The notes: generated by a model not told the origin, from the letters alone. 64,000 bases of DNA from Halomonas sp. Y3 (GCF_024137965.1 NZ_CP099975.1:2728001-2792000), one strand, 5' to 3'. Positions 23,548 through 32,230 are shown, counted from the stretch's first letter. Translations and numbers: made by a program.

Positions 23548-25140
23548 ATGTCATACCAGGACGATATCAAGGCACTGACCCAGCTGCGTGAAGCCATGCA
23601 GGGCAAGTGGGCCGACATCAGCCCCGAGAACGCCGCCCGCATGCGTGCCCAGAACCGTTTCAAGACCGGCCTGGACATCGCCAAGTACACCGCCAAGATC
23701 ATGCGTGAGGACATGGCCGCCTACGACGCCGACAGCGCTAAGTACACCCAGTCCCTGGGCTGCTGGCACGGCTTCATCGGTCAGCAGAAGCTGATCTCCA
23801 TCAAGAAGCACTTCGGCACCACCAAGCGCCGCTACCTCTACCTCTCCGGCTGGATGGTCGCCGCCCTGCGCTCCGAGTTCGGTCCGCTGCCCGACCAGTC
23901 CATGCACGAGAAGACCGCCGTCTCCGGTCTGATCGGTGAGCTCTACACCTTCCTGCGTCAGGCCGACGCCTGGGAACTCAACCACCTGTTCCGCGCCCTG
24001 GAAGAGGCCAAGCAGGCCGGCGACAGTGCCAAGGCCGCCGAGCTCGAGAAGCAGATCGACAATCACGAGACCCATATCGTGCCGATCATCGCCGACATCG
24101 ATGCCGGTTTCGGCAACGCCGAGGCCACCTACCTGCTGGCCAAGCAGATGATCGAGGCGGGCGCCTGCTGTATCCAGATCGAGAACCAGGTCTCCGACGA
24201 GAAACAGTGCGGCCACCAGGACGGCAAGGTCACCGTGCCCCACGAGGACTTCCTGGCCAAGATCAACGCCGTGCGCTACGCCTTCCTGGAGCTGGGCGTT
24301 GACGATGGCGTCATCGTCGCCCGTACCGACTCCCTGGGCGCCGGCCTGACCCAGAAGATCGCCGTGACCAACGAGCCGGGCGACCTGGGCGACCAGTACA
24401 ACAGCTTCCTGGATGGCGACGTCATCGAGAAGGCGGAAGACATCAACAACGGCGACGTGGTCATCAAGCAGAACGGCAAGCTGGTCAAGGTCAAGCGCCT
24501 GGCCTCCGGCCTCTTCCAGTTCAAGCCGGGCACCGGTGAGGACCGCGTGGTGCTGGACTGCATCACCAGCCTGCAGAACGGCGCCGACCTGATCTGGATC
24601 GAGACCGAGAAGCCCCACGTCGGCCAGATCGCCGGCATGGTCAACCGTATCCGCGAGTCGGTGCCGGACGCCAAGCTGGTCTACAACAACTCGCCCTCCT
24701 TCAACTGGACCCTCAACTTCCGTCAGCAGGTGTTCGACGCCTGGGAGAAGGAAGGCAAGGACGTCTCCGCCTACGACCGCGCCAAGCTGATGAGCCCGGA
24801 GTACGACGACACCGAGCTGGCCCAGCTGGCCGACGAGTGGACCCGCAACTTCCAGCGCGACTCCTCTCGCGAGGCGGGCATCTTCCACCACCTGATCACC
24901 CTGCCGACCTACCACACGGCGGCCCTCTCCACCGACAACCTGGCCAAGGGCTACTTCGGCGACGAAGGCATGCTGGCCTACGTGGAGGGCGTACAGCGCC
25001 GCGAGATCCGTCAGGGCATCGCCACCGTCAAGCACCAGGACATGGCCGGCTCCAACATCGGGGACGACCACAAGGAGTTCTTCCACGGCGACGCGGCACT
25101 CAAGGCCGGCGGCAAGGACAACACCATGAACCAGTTCTGA
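23548..25140 (+). CDS. aceA: Isocitrate lyase
   Basis: AceA splits isocitrate to glyoxylate and succinate, opening the glyoxylate shunt. The 530-residue protein is of the longer subfamily found in Pseudomonas and Acinetobacter. The active-site motif reads EKQCGHQ near residue 216, matching the catalytic Cys of the KKCGH signature with Gln at the second position. NNSPSFNW and TLPTYHTAAL are also recognisable. Malate synthase is not in the window. A strong terminator follows. Confidence 0.97.
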   Translation: MSYQDDIKALTQLREAMQGKWADISPENAARMRAQNRFKTGLDIAKYTAKIMREDMAAYDADSAKYTQSLGCWHGFIGQQKLISIKKHFGTTKRRYLYLSGWMVAALRSEFGPLPDQSMHEKTAVSGLIGELYTFLRQADAWELNHLFRALEEAKQAGDSAKAAELEKQIDNHETHIVPIIADIDAGFGNAEATYLLAKQMIEAGACCIQIENQVSDEKQCGHQDGKVTVPHEDFLAKINAVRYAFLELGVDDGVIVARTDSLGAGLTQKIAVTNEPGDLGDQYNSFLDGDVIEKAEDINNGDVVIKQNGKLVKVKRLASGLFQFKPGTGEDRVVLDCITSLQNGADLIWIETEKPHVGQIAGMVNRIRESVPDAKLVYNNSPSFNWTLNFRQQVFDAWEKEGKDVSAYDRAKLMSPEYDDTELAQLADEWTRNFQRDSSREAGIFHHLITLPTYHTAALSTDNLAKGYFGDEGMLAYVEGVQRREIRQGIATVKHQDMAGSNIGDDHKEFFHGDAALKAGGKDNTMNQF

Positions 25141-25169
25141 TCATGGTGCTGCGGTAAAACTGGAACTTG

Positions 25170-25194
25170 GGGAGGCCTCTGGCCTCCCTTTTTT
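25170..25194 (+). terminator. Rho-independent terminator of aceA
   Basis: GGGAGGCC (25170-25177), loop TCT and GGCCTCCC (25181-25188), followed by six T residues. It starts about 30 bp after the aceA stop. Confidence 0.93.
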
Positions 25195-25213
25195 ATGCGG
25201 GCCGGATACCTGG

Positions 25214-25251
25214 CAACAAAAAGGGAGGGGCAGCCAATGGCTGCCCCTCCC
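25214..25251 (-). terminator. Rho-independent terminator of the FKBP gene
   Basis: A perfect 13-bp stem: GGGAGGGGCAGCC (25223-25235), loop AAT, GGCTGCCCCTCCC (25239-25251). On the minus strand it is followed by TTTTTGTTG. It lies 24 bp after the stop of the SlyD-like gene. Confidence 0.93.
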
Positions 25252-25274
25252 CCCTGTCAGGCGTCACACACGAA

Positions 25275-25757
25275 TCAGTGCTGGTGACCGCCCTCGCCGT
25301 GCACGTGGCCGTGCTCGACCTCTTCCTGGCTGGCTTCGCGCACCGAGGCAATCTCGACGGCAAAGTTCAGGGTCTGGCCGGCCAGCGGGTGGTTGCCGTC
25401 GACGGTAACGGTGTCGCCTTCGACGCTGGTCACGGTGACCATCAGCGGGCCGCCCTGGGTCTGGGCCTGGAACTGCATGCCGGGCTCGACGCTCTCGACG
25501 CCCTGGAAGGCATCCCGGGGGACTTCCTGCACCAGCTGCTCCTGCTTCTCGCCATAGCCCTCGGCGGGCGAAACCACGGCGCTGAGCTTGTCGCCCGCCT
25601 GACGACCTTCCAGCTCCTTCTCGAGGCCCGGAATGATGTTGCCGGCGCCGTGGAGATAGGTCAGCGGCTCGCGGCCTTCCGAGCTGTCCAGCACCTCACC
25701 CGCATCGTTGGTCAGGGTATAGTGGAACGCGACAACGGAGTTCTGCGCAATCTGCAT
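25275..25757 (-). CDS. slyD: FKBP-type peptidyl-prolyl isomerase, SlyD-like
   Basis: A 160-residue prolyl isomerase and probable chaperone. The split FKBP domain is seen ([33 protein letters not shown]), with the inserted-in-flap domain between about residues 70 and 125. The C-terminus is His-rich (HGHVHGEGGHQH), as in SlyD, where it binds nickel and other metals, though shorter here. The ATG at 25757 has AAAGG upstream; an in-frame ATG at 25781 would add eight residues. It stands alone between two terminators. FkpB is the main alternative name. Confidence 0.88.
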   Translation of the reverse strand: MQIAQNSVVAFHYTLTNDAGEVLDSSEGREPLTYLHGAGNIIPGLEKELEGRQAGDKLSAVVSPAEGYGEKQEQLVQEVPRDAFQGVESVEPGMQFQAQTQGGPLMVTVTSVEGDTVTVDGNHPLAGQTLNFAVEIASVREASQEEVEHGHVHGEGGHQH

Positions 25758-25982
25758 TGATGAACCTTTCGGTGAGTGCATGTCCCGGCATGGTAACGTG
25801 TCGGGCGGGGGGCTGTCAGGGGCATGGGGGATTTTCAGGATGTCTGGCAGGATCCTGAGAGCGCTTCACGCACGCTTCGCTACTGTCCGAGAGTTGACCT
25901 ATGGACGGTTGCGCCGGGTTGCGGGCGCGGCTAACCTACCGGCACTTTTGCCAAACCCCCTTACCCTTCCCCACCTGGAGAC

Positions 25983-26270
25983 ATGCCCATGACCCAAGTT
26001 GTGATCTGGCTGATCGCTTTTGCGCTGATTCTGGCCCTCACCTTCAAGCGCTGGGAGAGCGTCAGCCCGGCGCTGGATCGCGTCCTGCCCGACGTGCTCA
26101 AGAGCCGCGGCGAGAACCGTACCGTCTGGGGGCTCGCGCTGGCCATTCTGGGGGCGACCGTGCTGGTGCGTCCGGTGGATATCCTGCTCACCGTGGTGCT
26201 CGCCGTGATCATCGCCCTGGTCGGTATCAAGCTGGCCGGCTGGGTCATGAACAAGGTCGACCTTCACTGA
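25983..26270 (+). CDS. Small membrane protein of unknown function
   Basis: A 95-residue protein with two or three hydrophobic segments: about residues 5-20, 50-66 and 68-86. The middle is polar and charged (KRWESVSPALDRVLPDVLKSRGENR). No family is recognised. The start may be the ATG at 25983 or the one at 25989, the latter giving MTQVVIWLIAF. Codon use and GC fit the neighbours, and a strong terminator follows, so the gene is probably real. Confidence 0.65.
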   Translation: MPMTQVVIWLIAFALILALTFKRWESVSPALDRVLPDVLKSRGENRTVWGLALAILGATVLVRPVDILLTVVLAVIIALVGIKLAGWVMNKVDLH

Positions 26271-26311
26271 GTCGTCCTGTGCAGGGCCCCAGCGCCCTGA
26301 CATGACATAAC

Positions 26312-26350
26312 GCAGAAGGCTCGCGGCATCCGCCGCGGGCCTTCTGCTTT
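26312..26350 (+). terminator. Strong terminator after the 95-residue membrane protein
   Basis: GCAGAAGGC and CGCGGC (26312-26327) pair with GCCGCG and GCCTTCTGC (26332-26347), one G-T pair between them, loop ATCC, followed by TTT. It lies between convergent genes and may also serve slyB from the other side. Confidence 0.85.
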
Positions 26351-26385
26351 CTATGCTATGGCGGCCCCGGGGCGGGGCCGGTGGC

Positions 26386-26853
26386 TCAGTAGGGCGCCAC
26401 GGTCATATTGGCACCGCTGCCGATCAGGCGCACGCGCTGGCCTGCCTGGAAGGGCTGGTCGGCCTTCTGGACGATGACCACGCGCTGGCCGTCATCCCGA
26501 CGAATCTCCATCTCCAGGGCCGTGACCCGGTTGGAAGCTTCCTCGATGCTGGTGCCGGCCACGGCACCGCCGATGGCCCCCGCCGCCGTGGCCAGCTGGC
26601 GACCGGAGCCCCCGCCCACCTGGCGGCCCAGCAGGCCACCGATGACGGCGCCGCCGCCGGTGCCGATGATACCCCCGGCGCGGCTGTCGGCCTGGATCTG
26701 CACCTGGCGCACGGCCTCGATGGTGCCGAAGGTGACGGTCTGGGCAGCACCCGCCTGGCTGCCGCGGTAGACGTTGCCGCCCATGGTCGAGGTATTGGCG
26801 CAGCCGGCCAGGGTCAGGGCGCCGATAGCGAGAATGGGAAGAAGACGCTTCAT
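26386..26853 (-). CDS. slyB: Outer-membrane lipoprotein SlyB (glycine-zipper 2TM)
   Basis: A 155-residue lipoprotein, the same length as Escherichia coli SlyB, which is tied to outer-membrane integrity and the PhoPQ stress response there. The lipobox is LTLAGC with Cys near residue 18. The Gly-zipper hairpin (IIGTGGGAVIGGLLGRQVGGG, then LATAAGAIGGAVAGT) lies at about residues 60-100. It ends with the family QRVVIVQK and GQRVRLIG strands. AGGAGG lies before the ATG at 26853. Confidence 0.93.
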   Translation of the reverse strand: MKRLLPILAIGALTLAGCANTSTMGGNVYRGSQAGAAQTVTFGTIEAVRQVQIQADSRAGGIIGTGGGAVIGGLLGRQVGGGSGRQLATAAGAIGGAVAGTSIEEASNRVTALEMEIRRDDGQRVVIVQKADQPFQAGQRVRLIGSGANMTVAPY

Positions 26854-26928
26854 GAAAAACCTCCTGAAAAGATACTGCTGGCCTCGAGGTGCCAGAATCG
26901 ACCCGGGCAAGGCCTGCGGAAAGATGAC

Positions 26929-26957
26929 TCGGTTAGCAAACACCGTTTTCTAACCGA
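26929..26957. promoter_or_regulatory. Dyad near the slyB promoter
   Basis: TCGGTTAG (26929-26936) and CTAACCGA (26950-26957) are perfect inverted repeats separated by 13 bp. On the minus strand a TAGAAT -10-like hexamer lies immediately beside it. It may be an operator or an RNA hairpin near the 5' end of the slyB transcript. Confidence 0.4.
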
Positions 26958-27077
26958 ATTCTATGCCAACCTTGAACGCTTTGACCAGCGCAGCTTGGCC
27001 TTGTGCGGCTCATTCTAGCCTGAAATTACCCAAAGCGTGTGAAAGTCCCGGCCAGGCGGGCCGGAGCCCGGCCGCGG

Positions 27078-27094
27078 TGTAGTCGAGCTACAAC
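27078..27094. promoter_or_regulatory. 17-bp shared element, copy 2 (upstream of the 74-residue gene)
   Basis: TGTAGTCGAGCTACAAC, identical to the copy at 23283. It is followed by TTGCAG-17 bp-CATAGT at 27117-27145, which would put the element about 60 bp upstream of transcription start. Confidence 0.55.
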
Positions 27095-27235
27095 CAGGGC
27101 TTCACCCAATGATGCATTGCAGCAGAGGCGGGGCTGGACCATAGTGAAAACATGGGTCAGGAGGGTGTGCCGCCATCCCGACTCCCGCAGATGGCATTTG
27201 CCAGCGCCGTGATGACCTGACATGAGGAACACACC

Positions 27236-27460
27236 ATGAACGCCACCGAACTGAGCGAACAGGCCGACCGTATCGCCGAGAGCTTCAGCAAGCAGGATTT
27301 GGCCAAGCTGGTGATTGCCCTGAAAGGCGATCGGCAGTCCCTGCAGCACGCCCTGGAAGTGGTCGACGTGCTTGACGCGCGTCTGGGCTGCACCCTGGAA
27401 GAGGCCTGGGCCGAGGTCCGCGCCGGCGAGCACCGCGACGAGGAAGCCACCCACGAGTAG
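27236..27460 (+). CDS. Small conserved-looking soluble protein, unknown function
   Basis: A 74-residue acidic, helical protein without signal or membrane segment. It looks like two or three amphipathic helices (ATELSEQADRIAESF, KQDLAKLVIALKGDRQSL, HALEVVDVLDARLG) with an acidic tail. No family is recognised. It has a GAGGA ribosome-binding site, a promoter-like region with the shared 17-bp element and a GC-rich hairpin after the stop, so it is an independent transcription unit. Confidence 0.72.
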   Translation: MNATELSEQADRIAESFSKQDLAKLVIALKGDRQSLQHALEVVDVLDARLGCTLEEAWAEVRAGEHRDEEATHE

Positions 27461-27486
27461 TGAGCGCCCGAACCGGCAAGACCCGA

Positions 27487-27510
27487 CGCCCCTGCCCGAC
27501 GGCAGGGGCG
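27487..27510 (+). terminator. Terminator after the 74-residue gene
   Basis: A perfect 10-bp stem CGCCCCTGCC/GGCAGGGGCG with a CGAC loop, followed by TTGTC. The T tract is short. It lies between convergent genes. Confidence 0.65.
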
Positions 27511-27513
27511 TTG

Positions 27514-28692
27514 TCATCTGGGCTGTCGCCGCCGGAGCCAGAGGGCGATGCCCAGCGTCACCCCCAGCAGCAGCCAGGAACCCAGCGCCACCCCGAACCA
27601 GGCGCCCGCCTGCCAGAAGGGCTCCAGCCAGAAGGTCCCGAGGCTCGCCCCGCTGTAGTAGAACACCAGATAAAGCGCCGAGGCGCTGCCCCGGGCCCGC
27701 CCGGCATGACGCCCCACCCAGCTCGAGGCCATGGCATGGGCCAGAAAGAAGCCGAAGGCATTGATGGTCAGTCCCAGCACGATCAGCGCCAGGGAGCCGG
27801 CCAGGGTGATCAGGGTCCCGCCCATCAGGATCAGGATGCCAAGCACCATGCAGGCCGGCGGTGACAGATGACCGGAGAGCCGTCCGGAGAGCGAGGAGCC
27901 CAGGGTCCCGCCCAGGTAGGTCAGGAAGACCATGCCCAGGACGCTGGGCCCGAGCTCGAAGGGCGCCTCTGCCAGCCGGAAGGTGAGATAGCTGTACTGG
28001 TTGATGAAGATGAGGAAGTTGATGCCCCCCAGCAGGTAGGCGGCCAGCAGCAGCGGGTTGCGCAGATGCCCGGCGAGATCGGCCAGGGCGCCGCGCAGCT
28101 CGAAGGGACGCGCCGAGAAGCCGCGCGCCGGTGGCAGGAGCTTCCAGAACAGGGCGACCCCCGCCAGGGTAATCGCTCCTACCGCCAGGAAGCTGGCCGA
28201 GCTCCCAGCCAGTTCGCCCACCCAGCCCCCCACCAGGCGCCCGCTGATGCCGCCCAGGGAGTTGGCGCCGATATAGAGCCCCACCGCCGAGAGCATGCCG
28301 CGCGGCTCGAACTCGTCCCCCATCCAGGCAATGGCCACCGCCGGCAGCCCCCCCAGCACGAACCCCTGAAGCGCACGCAGTATCAGCAGCGTCTCGAAGT
28401 TGGGCGCCAGGGCCAGGGCCAGCGACAGCCCACCGGCACCCAGCAGGGTCAGTCGCATGATCCCGCCGCGCCCGATGGCGTCCGAGAGCGGGCCGAAGAC
28501 CAGCAGCGATGCCGCCAGGGACAGGGTCGCCACCGACATCACCAGCCCCACCGCCAGGGTAGAGATGCCGTAGAGCTGACGCAGCTCAGGGAGCAGCGGC
28601 TGGGGCGCATAGAGGTTGATGAAGACCAGGAAGGAGCCCAGGCAGAGGGCCAGGGTAGCGCGCCACCAGGCGCGTGTCTGAGGCTGGATCAT
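27514..28692 (-). CDS. MFS transporter, YnfM-like exporter
   Basis: A 392-residue major facilitator with about 12 membrane helices. The N-terminus NLYAPQPLLPELRQLYG resembles the YnfM/arabinose-efflux group. The loop 2-3 motif A is degenerate (FGPLSDAIGRGGIMR), and RALQGFVLGGLPAVAIAWMGDE follows in TM4-5. The substrate is unknown; drug or metabolite export is the usual guess for this group. The NlpC/P60 lipoprotein gene ends 18 bp upstream on the same strand, so the two may be co-transcribed. Confidence 0.88.
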   Translation of the reverse strand: MIQPQTRAWWRATLALCLGSFLVFINLYAPQPLLPELRQLYGISTLAVGLVMSVATLSLAASLLVFGPLSDAIGRGGIMRLTLLGAGGLSLALALAPNFETLLILRALQGFVLGGLPAVAIAWMGDEFEPRGMLSAVGLYIGANSLGGISGRLVGGWVGELAGSSASFLAVGAITLAGVALFWKLLPPARGFSARPFELRGALADLAGHLRNPLLLAAYLLGGINFLIFINQYSYLTFRLAEAPFELGPSVLGMVFLTYLGGTLGSSLSGRLSGHLSPPACMVLGILILMGGTLITLAGSLALIVLGLTINAFGFFLAHAMASSWVGRHAGRARGSASALYLVFYYSGASLGTFWLEPFWQAGAWFGVALGSWLLLGVTLGIALWLRRRQPR

Positions 28693-28710
28693 GGGGAAAC
28701 CAGGCAGGCC

Positions 28711-29340
28711 TCAGCCCTCCCCGGCGCCCGTCACCCGCTGAGCCAGGGTGGTGGGCTCCAGGGTACGCCGCGCCTGCCAGTAGTAGCGCTGCCAGTACTG
28801 GTTGTCCAGACGGGAGATCATCACCCCCCGGGAGGTAGAGGCGTGCAGGAAGCGCCCCTCCCCCAGATAGATGCCCACGTGGTCGTAGGGACCCGGCGGG
28901 CGGAAGAAGACCAGGTCACCCGGCGCCAGGGCGTCGCGGGCCACCGGCTGACCCTGATTCACCTGCTCCCCGGTGGTGCGCGGCAGGGAGAGGCGGAAGG
29001 TCTCCTCGAAGACGCTCTGCACCAGCGCCGAGCAGTCCACTCCCTGGAAGGAGCTGCCGCCGATCCGGTAGGGCGTGCCCACCCAGCGCTCGTGCTGGGC
29101 CAGCAGCGCCTGCTGCACCAGTGCCGGCGGCGGGTTGTCGAGGCTGCGGGCCTGGCGGATAGGGTTATCCACCGGGGACATCATAGGGTCCCAGCCGCCG
29201 GGGAGGCCGGGCAGCTGACGAGCAAAATAGGGCTCCTCCGCGTCGCGGGAAGCAATATCGCGAGGAGCGGAGGCACAGCCGGCCAGCAGGGCCAGCGAAA
29301 GAGCAACACCCAGGGCGCGGCACGACGACGTGACGTCCAT
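28711..29340 (-). CDS. NlpC/P60-family lipoprotein (murein endopeptidase-like)
   Basis: A 209-residue lipoprotein with a C-terminal NlpC/P60 cysteine peptidase domain, like MepS/Spr, which cut peptidoglycan cross-links. The lipobox is LLAGC (Cys near residue 22). Catalytic Cys is in GVDCSALVQ near residue 103, the first His in YDHVGIYLG near 154 and the second in FLHAST near 166, so the triad is complete. The linker before the domain is Pro/Asn-rich. Which cross-link it cuts cannot be told. Confidence 0.9.
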   Translation of the reverse strand: MDVTSSCRALGVALSLALLAGCASAPRDIASRDAEEPYFARQLPGLPGGWDPMMSPVDNPIRQARSLDNPPPALVQQALLAQHERWVGTPYRIGGSSFQGVDCSALVQSVFEETFRLSLPRTTGEQVNQGQPVARDALAPGDLVFFRPPGPYDHVGIYLGEGRFLHASTSRGVMISRLDNQYWQRYYWQARRTLEPTTLAQRVTGAGEG

Positions 29341-29582
29341 TCCAGCGGTGACCTCGAACCGGAGCCGCGCCCCGGCGGCGCCGGCGGGCGCCAGCCTTCG
29401 GGGGTGTCATCGCTGTGGCAGTGGTGCCGGCAACCGGTATCACTGCCAGAGCGGCCTGTCGGCGGCTCTCTGTGGCACACGACTCCCGACAGGTGGAGCC
29501 TTGTTTTAGACACGACGACTATAAACCAGCCCCAGGCGGGTGGCGAGCCCCCGATGTTGCCAGACAGGCCTCCCGGCCGGCC

Positions 29583-32048
29583 TCAATGCAGGGTGCGTGA
29601 ATCGCCCGGCAGGGTGTCGATATGCATCGGCGCCCAGTGGCTGGGGCGCGCCCCGGGAAACTCCAGGCTCGCCCAGGGGCCCGCCAGGGGAGGCGCCGCG
29701 GCCAGCCAGGCCACCAGGGCCTGGCGAAAACCGGCCAGGAAGCTCTCCCGCTCCGGGGTCTCCCCCATGAAGAACGAGAAACCGGCATGCAGCCCCCGCG
29801 CATAGCTGTCCCACCCCGAGTAGTGGGCGGCCGCCAGGCCATGGGCGCGCTCCAGCACCGCCACGAAGGCGGGCTCCTCCAGCCAGCCCAGCTGACGGGC
29901 GGCAATGGCCAGATCCACCGCCTGGGCCACATCCCAGGCAGCCAGGTCGGTGTCGTTGCAGCCATCCTCGTTGTCGCGCACCCGCTGCAGGCGCAGCAGG
30001 TGGGTGCGCTCCTCGTCGCTGCATTCCCCCGACTCCAGGGTGGCGATCTCCGAGGCCAGCCGGGCGGCGTTCAGGGTATAGGGGGCATAGTTGATCTGGT
30101 ACTCCTGCCGGTCGCCGGTCTCGAGCAGGAAGTTGAGAAACTCCCCCAGCTCCTCGGCGCCGTGCAGCCCGTAGTGACCATCGATCCACTCGCGGATCGA
30201 GACCCGTTCCCGTTCGCTCTCCGGGTGCGGCAGGCTCCAGGCCGGGCTGTTGAGCGGCCCGACCAGGGCCATGGCCGTGAACAGGAAGAGGCTCGGCCGC
30301 GGCCCCGGCTCCTGCCACTCCCCGCCGCGCCAGTCGATCCAGTGGAACAGGCTGCCCGGATCCTCCTCATGCCAGCGGATCTCCGCGACCAGCGACGGTT
30401 GCCCCTCCTCCGGGAGCAGCGCCTCCCAGCTCGCCCAGGCCTCCAGCAGGCGTCGGGCATCGGGGTAGAAGCGGCAGAGGGAGGCGCGCAGCGCCTCGGC
30501 CAGCCGCGCCAGCCCCTCGGTGTCGAAGCCCTCGCTGTCCATGGCCATCTGCAGGTAGAAGGCATACTTCTCGGCCATGTGCACGGTGGCCGCATGGCGG
30601 CTGCCGTGCCGCAGGGCGTCACGGCTTGCCAGCCCCGCCGGGTCGGCGGGGCCAAAGGAGGTCTCCGCCCGCGGCAGGGCACCGTGGGCGGCATCCGCGG
30701 CCAGCTGGTTGAGGTGGTGGGCCTGGGCCGGCAGCCAGTAGCGCGACAGCGCCTCGACGCCCTCGTCGGGGTGCAGGTCCAGGGTCTCGGCCAGATACTG
30801 GCGGGCATCCTCTCGGCGCGCCGTCGGCACCGCCGACGCCGGCCCCTGCCGAGCCGCCAGCTCCGGCTCGCGCACCGCGGCCAGGGCCAGCACCCAGTGA
30901 CGGGCGTCGGCGCGCCAGTCGCGCATGGCCTGGCGGGAGCGCTCCAGCAGCGACGGCTCAAGCAGGCCCTGCAGGGCCGGGCGCCAGGGGCTGACCGGGG
31001 ACTGCAGCAGCAGCCGCCAGTCGGCCTCGAAGGTGGGCAGCAGATTGCGCCCCTCGAAGAGGCTGCGGCCCCGCTGGTAGGCCCGGGCCAGGGCCGACCA
31101 GTCGCTATAGCGGTGCATCACCAGGTCGGCGCCGTGCAGGGCGAAGTCGATCGCCTCCCGATCACTCAGCCAGCCCAGGCAGGCCCCGGCCCAGGCCAGG
31201 TCGACCAGGCGCAGCCAGTCCCAGGCGCCCCACTCCAGCGGCTCGCCGTGCTCGACGAACTCGAGCAGCACCCGGCCGTAGCGCTGGTCCGGCTCCTCGA
31301 GCTTGTGGAGCCAGGCATAGCGGCTGGCCGGGTCGCTCTCCAGCAGCCGCACCGCGTCCAGGTCCCAGCCCTGACGATCCCCCTGGGCCCCCAGCCACAG
31401 CAGGGCCCGCACCAGGTCATCGCGATCGTGGATCTGCCAGGCATCGCCCAGCCAGCCGGCCAGGCCCGCCCAGTCCTGCTCGCCGGCGGGCAGCGCAACC
31501 ACGGGAGCGAAACCGGCGCGCAGCCGCCACACCTGGGCCTCCTCGCCGGAGGGCCACAGGGACGGCAGGGCGTCGTGGATCGCCAGCCACTCCCCCAGGC
31601 GCTCCCAGGTGATGCCGTCCCCGTCATGTTCCAGGGCCGACAGCGCCTCGCAGGCCTCGGCGAAGCCGTCGTCGCCGCGCACCCACCCCTCGGCGCTGCG
31701 CGCCCGGCGCAGCGCCGACAGCCAGGCATCCAGGTCGCCATGGTGGGCGCTGATCTCGGCGGCCAGGCGATGGGCCCAGGCCCGGGCCCCTGACTCCTCC
31801 AGCCAGCCGGCACTGCCCGCCAGGGCGACCACCTCCAGCGCCGACAGCAGCCTCGCCGGGTCGGCCAGGCTGCCGCCGACGCCCAGCGACTCCACCAGTC
31901 GCCAGCCCAGCTCACCGCGGTCCGCCACGCCCAACCCCTGCAGTCGCGCCAGCGCCGCCTCGGAGTCCACGCTCAGCGGGTCGGGGTCGAAGGCCCAGTC
32001 ACACAGCACCAGCTGCTGGGCCCACCAGGCATTCAGCGGATCGATCAA
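29583..32048 (-). CDS. Large protein with two DUF1266-like modules
   Basis: An 821-residue cytosolic-looking protein of unknown function, rich in Trp, Ala, Leu and Glu, with no signal or membrane segment. Two segments resemble the DUF1266 pattern (Asp..Ala/Val..GWL, then YSxWxxxARxxxxGxxxF). One lies near residues 275-330 (LACLGWLSDREA-like, then HRYSDWSALARAYQRGRSLF); the other is C-terminal near 700-790 (QLGWLEEPAF, then HYSGWDSYARGLHAGFSFF). No ATG fits the N-terminus. The best start is TTG at 32048 with GAGGTG 4 bp upstream. The family assignment is from memory of the motif. Confidence 0.72.
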   Translation of the reverse strand: MIDPLNAWWAQQLVLCDWAFDPDPLSVDSEAALARLQGLGVADRGELGWRLVESLGVGGSLADPARLLSALEVVALAGSAGWLEESGARAWAHRLAAEISAHHGDLDAWLSALRRARSAEGWVRGDDGFAEACEALSALEHDGDGITWERLGEWLAIHDALPSLWPSGEEAQVWRLRAGFAPVVALPAGEQDWAGLAGWLGDAWQIHDRDDLVRALLWLGAQGDRQGWDLDAVRLLESDPASRYAWLHKLEEPDQRYGRVLLEFVEHGEPLEWGAWDWLRLVDLAWAGACLGWLSDREAIDFALHGADLVMHRYSDWSALARAYQRGRSLFEGRNLLPTFEADWRLLLQSPVSPWRPALQGLLEPSLLERSRQAMRDWRADARHWVLALAAVREPELAARQGPASAVPTARREDARQYLAETLDLHPDEGVEALSRYWLPAQAHHLNQLAADAAHGALPRAETSFGPADPAGLASRDALRHGSRHAATVHMAEKYAFYLQMAMDSEGFDTEGLARLAEALRASLCRFYPDARRLLEAWASWEALLPEEGQPSLVAEIRWHEEDPGSLFHWIDWRGGEWQEPGPRPSLFLFTAMALVGPLNSPAWSLPHPESERERVSIREWIDGHYGLHGAEELGEFLNFLLETGDRQEYQINYAPYTLNAARLASEIATLESGECSDEERTHLLRLQRVRDNEDGCNDTDLAAWDVAQAVDLAIAARQLGWLEEPAFVAVLERAHGLAAAHYSGWDSYARGLHAGFSFFMGETPERESFLAGFRQALVAWLAAAPPLAGPWASLEFPGARPSHWAPMHIDTLPGDSRTLH

Positions 32049-32230
32049 GGCACACCTCGGTATCAGGTCAGAAAGGAGCCACGGCGCCTGCCGGAAATGT
32101 TCGGCGCCACGATTTAGGCGCCACAGTGTAGCCGAAAGCGACGCCTTCGCCGATGGGTCGCCGCTTGCCTTTTGGTATCCGACGCAAAGCGCTTGCTCCC
32201 ACCGTTTAACCTGGCAGAGTGAACTAGACT

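Larger units (their letters stand above)
26854..27235. other. Divergent intergenic region between slyB and the 74-residue gene
   Basis: No gene was found in 382 bp. Contents: an 8-bp dyad TCGGTTAG/CTAACCGA (26929-26957) upstream of slyB, a GC-rich CCGGCC cluster (about 27049-27076), the second copy of the 17-bp element (27078) and a promoter-like TTGCAG-17 bp-CATAGT (27117-27145). Confidence 0.6.

Noticed and set aside
27868..31793. Plus-strand frames opposite the MFS, NlpC/P60 and DUF1266-like genes
   Set aside because: Gln/Arg/Gly-rich compositions with no recognisable motif; the minus-strand genes have catalytic motifs or membrane patterns.
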